From Kuschelorhynchus macadamiae (taxonomy: Eukaryota > Arthropoda > Insecta > Coleoptera > Curculionidae), in the NCBI GenBank assembly GCA_030620095.1, contig JAUTXW010000598.1, positions 2,133,001-2,197,000 of the forward strand: a stretch of DNA of 64,000 nucleotides, read 5' to 3'. The position numbers were made by a program, and so were the translations under genes. The notes beneath the pieces were generated by a model. The model had not been told where the DNA came from. It searched no databases and was given only the letters and a program-made list of their open reading frames with translations. Numbering within the stretch: position 1 is the stretch's first letter; each line of letters begins with the position of its first letter. Positions 63,115-64,000 of the stretch are shown one piece after another.

Positions 63115-64000
63115 CATAATATGCAATCAGCAATTGGAGAAAACGTCACACAGAGTAAATCTAGTATACCTACTTATAAAAGTACATCGTCATAAAAGTT
63201 ATAGGTAAGTACATAAATAATCACTAAAAAAGGAACAATACAAATACTACATTAGAGGCGTGCATTTTTAAAAACAACAAAAAAAACTAAACTAAAAACT
63301 AATTTAAGAACTCTTGCACATTATTACCCTCCACTAGATATTTAATTTACGTTTGACGGATTTAAGATTATCAGCATCTTTAATATCATTATTTAATTTA
63401 TTAAAAAATCTACATGCATTATATATCACATTTTTTTGGAAAAATGTGGAATTATATAAATTAGGTAGAAGTAATGTTTTATTTCTAGTACTGTAACCAT
63501 GTGAAGCGCGATTGCTTTGAAGTTTTTTAATATTCTGATATGCAAAAACGGAAACTTTAAATATGTAAATTCCAGCCAAGGTCAATATTTTTAATTGCTT
63601 GAAATAGTCTCGACACGAATCTGTACATGAAAGACCACACAAAATTCGTATAGCATATTTTTGAAGCAAAAAGACTCTTGTCACGTCCGAGCTTGAGCCC
63701 CAATTTATAATGCCATAGGACAGGTGAAAGTGGATATTAGAATAATATACCGACATCATAGCATTTTGACTACAGTAATTTGACAATAATTTCAATGATA
63801 TATGTATTCCCCATCTTAGGTTTTCATCAATTTCCAAGCCCAACATTACTGAGGACTTGGAAGGTGTAATAAGACCAAGGTCAGATCCATGCAGTAAAAA
63901 ATTGTCATTTTTTTGTTTTTTATTTGAAAATACTACGAAATTAGTTTTACTTTGATTTATAACCAAACCATTTTTTTTTGGGCCACAACATAATACCATC
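63115..64000 (-). mobile_element. LINE 3' part (RT C-terminus and 3' UTR), continues beyond the window
   Basis: Minus strand 64000-63334 is open: NGLVINQSKTNFVVFSNKKQ, VMLGLEIDENLRWGIHISLK, LSYGIINWGSSSDVTRVFLL, QKYAIRILCGLSCTDSCRDY, LKILTLAGIYIFKVSVFAYQ, HGYSTRNKTLLLP, YNACRFFNKLNNDIKDADNL. This is the thumb and C-terminal domain of a CR1/Jockey-like ORF2. The 3' UTR 63333-63115 is continued by 60725-60768 on the other side of mariner-2. The catalytic RT motifs lie outside the window. Confidence 0.85.

Noticed and set aside
1..64000. CRISPR arrays, bacterial operons, ribosome binding sites
   Set aside because: Spliced host exons, LINEs, PLEs and mariner elements show a eukaryotic nuclear sequence. 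No regularly spaced short repeats were found other than microsatellites.

Overview
The window looks like a gene-poor, AT-rich stretch of an arthropod nuclear genome, most likely an insect with a large, transposon-filled genome. A beetle would fit, but nothing here fixes the order. The only host gene I can support is a midasin (Mdn1) homologue on the minus strand, read from right to left. Five exons are recognisable at 43479-43623, 25889-26115, 20220-20431, 14856-16182 and 5902-6680. All have canonical AG/GT borders and mutually compatible phases, and together they give about 896 codons. They cover the Walker-B to arginine-finger part of an AAA+ module (probably the last one) and the start of the linker. 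Introns of 17.4, 5.5, 4.0 and 8.2 kb separate them, and the open introns on both sides (more than 5.9 kb and more than 20 kb) hold no further exon that I can see.

Nearly everything else is transposon sequence. Penelope-like elements (PLEs; reverse transcriptase plus GIY-YIG nuclease) of at least four lineages lie at 1-4262, 18030-19345, 26626-32700, 50945-51905, 56330-56765 and 57793-59757. Several are joined head to head, and one has direct terminal repeats (pLTRs). The pLTR carries a hammerhead-ribozyme-like core that overlaps the ORF start codon. Non-LTR retrotransposons (LINEs) include two CR1/Jockey-like elements with ORF1 remains (7830-12944 and 46800-50935; the first has a PHD-like ORF1). 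Others are a LINE nested in a PLE (27151-30162), a Jockey-type copy with a 352-bp tandem duplication (37960-41217), and several fragments.

DNA transposons are mostly IS630-Tc1-mariner elements. Two (1243-3864 and 60771-63112) encode apparently intact, intron-containing transposases between long inverted repeats and TA target duplications. Three others are broken (24023-25853, 51964-53375, 53881-56259), and there are several smaller pieces. There are also two hAT-type remnants, one Crypton-type recombinase fragment, and an element at 20958-22729 whose coding family I cannot name. In four elements the inverted-repeat architecture runs into transposase or protein coding sequence, so that part of the gene is present again in the opposite arm. 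This is the most unusual structural theme of the window.

Nesting gives a local chronology. Mariner 1243-3864 sits in a PLE and itself holds a MITE. CR1 7830-12944 sits in another LINE, which sits in an older repeat. LINE 27151-30162 sits in a PLE. Mariner 60771-63112 sits in a LINE 3' UTR. I found no tRNA, rRNA or CRISPR.
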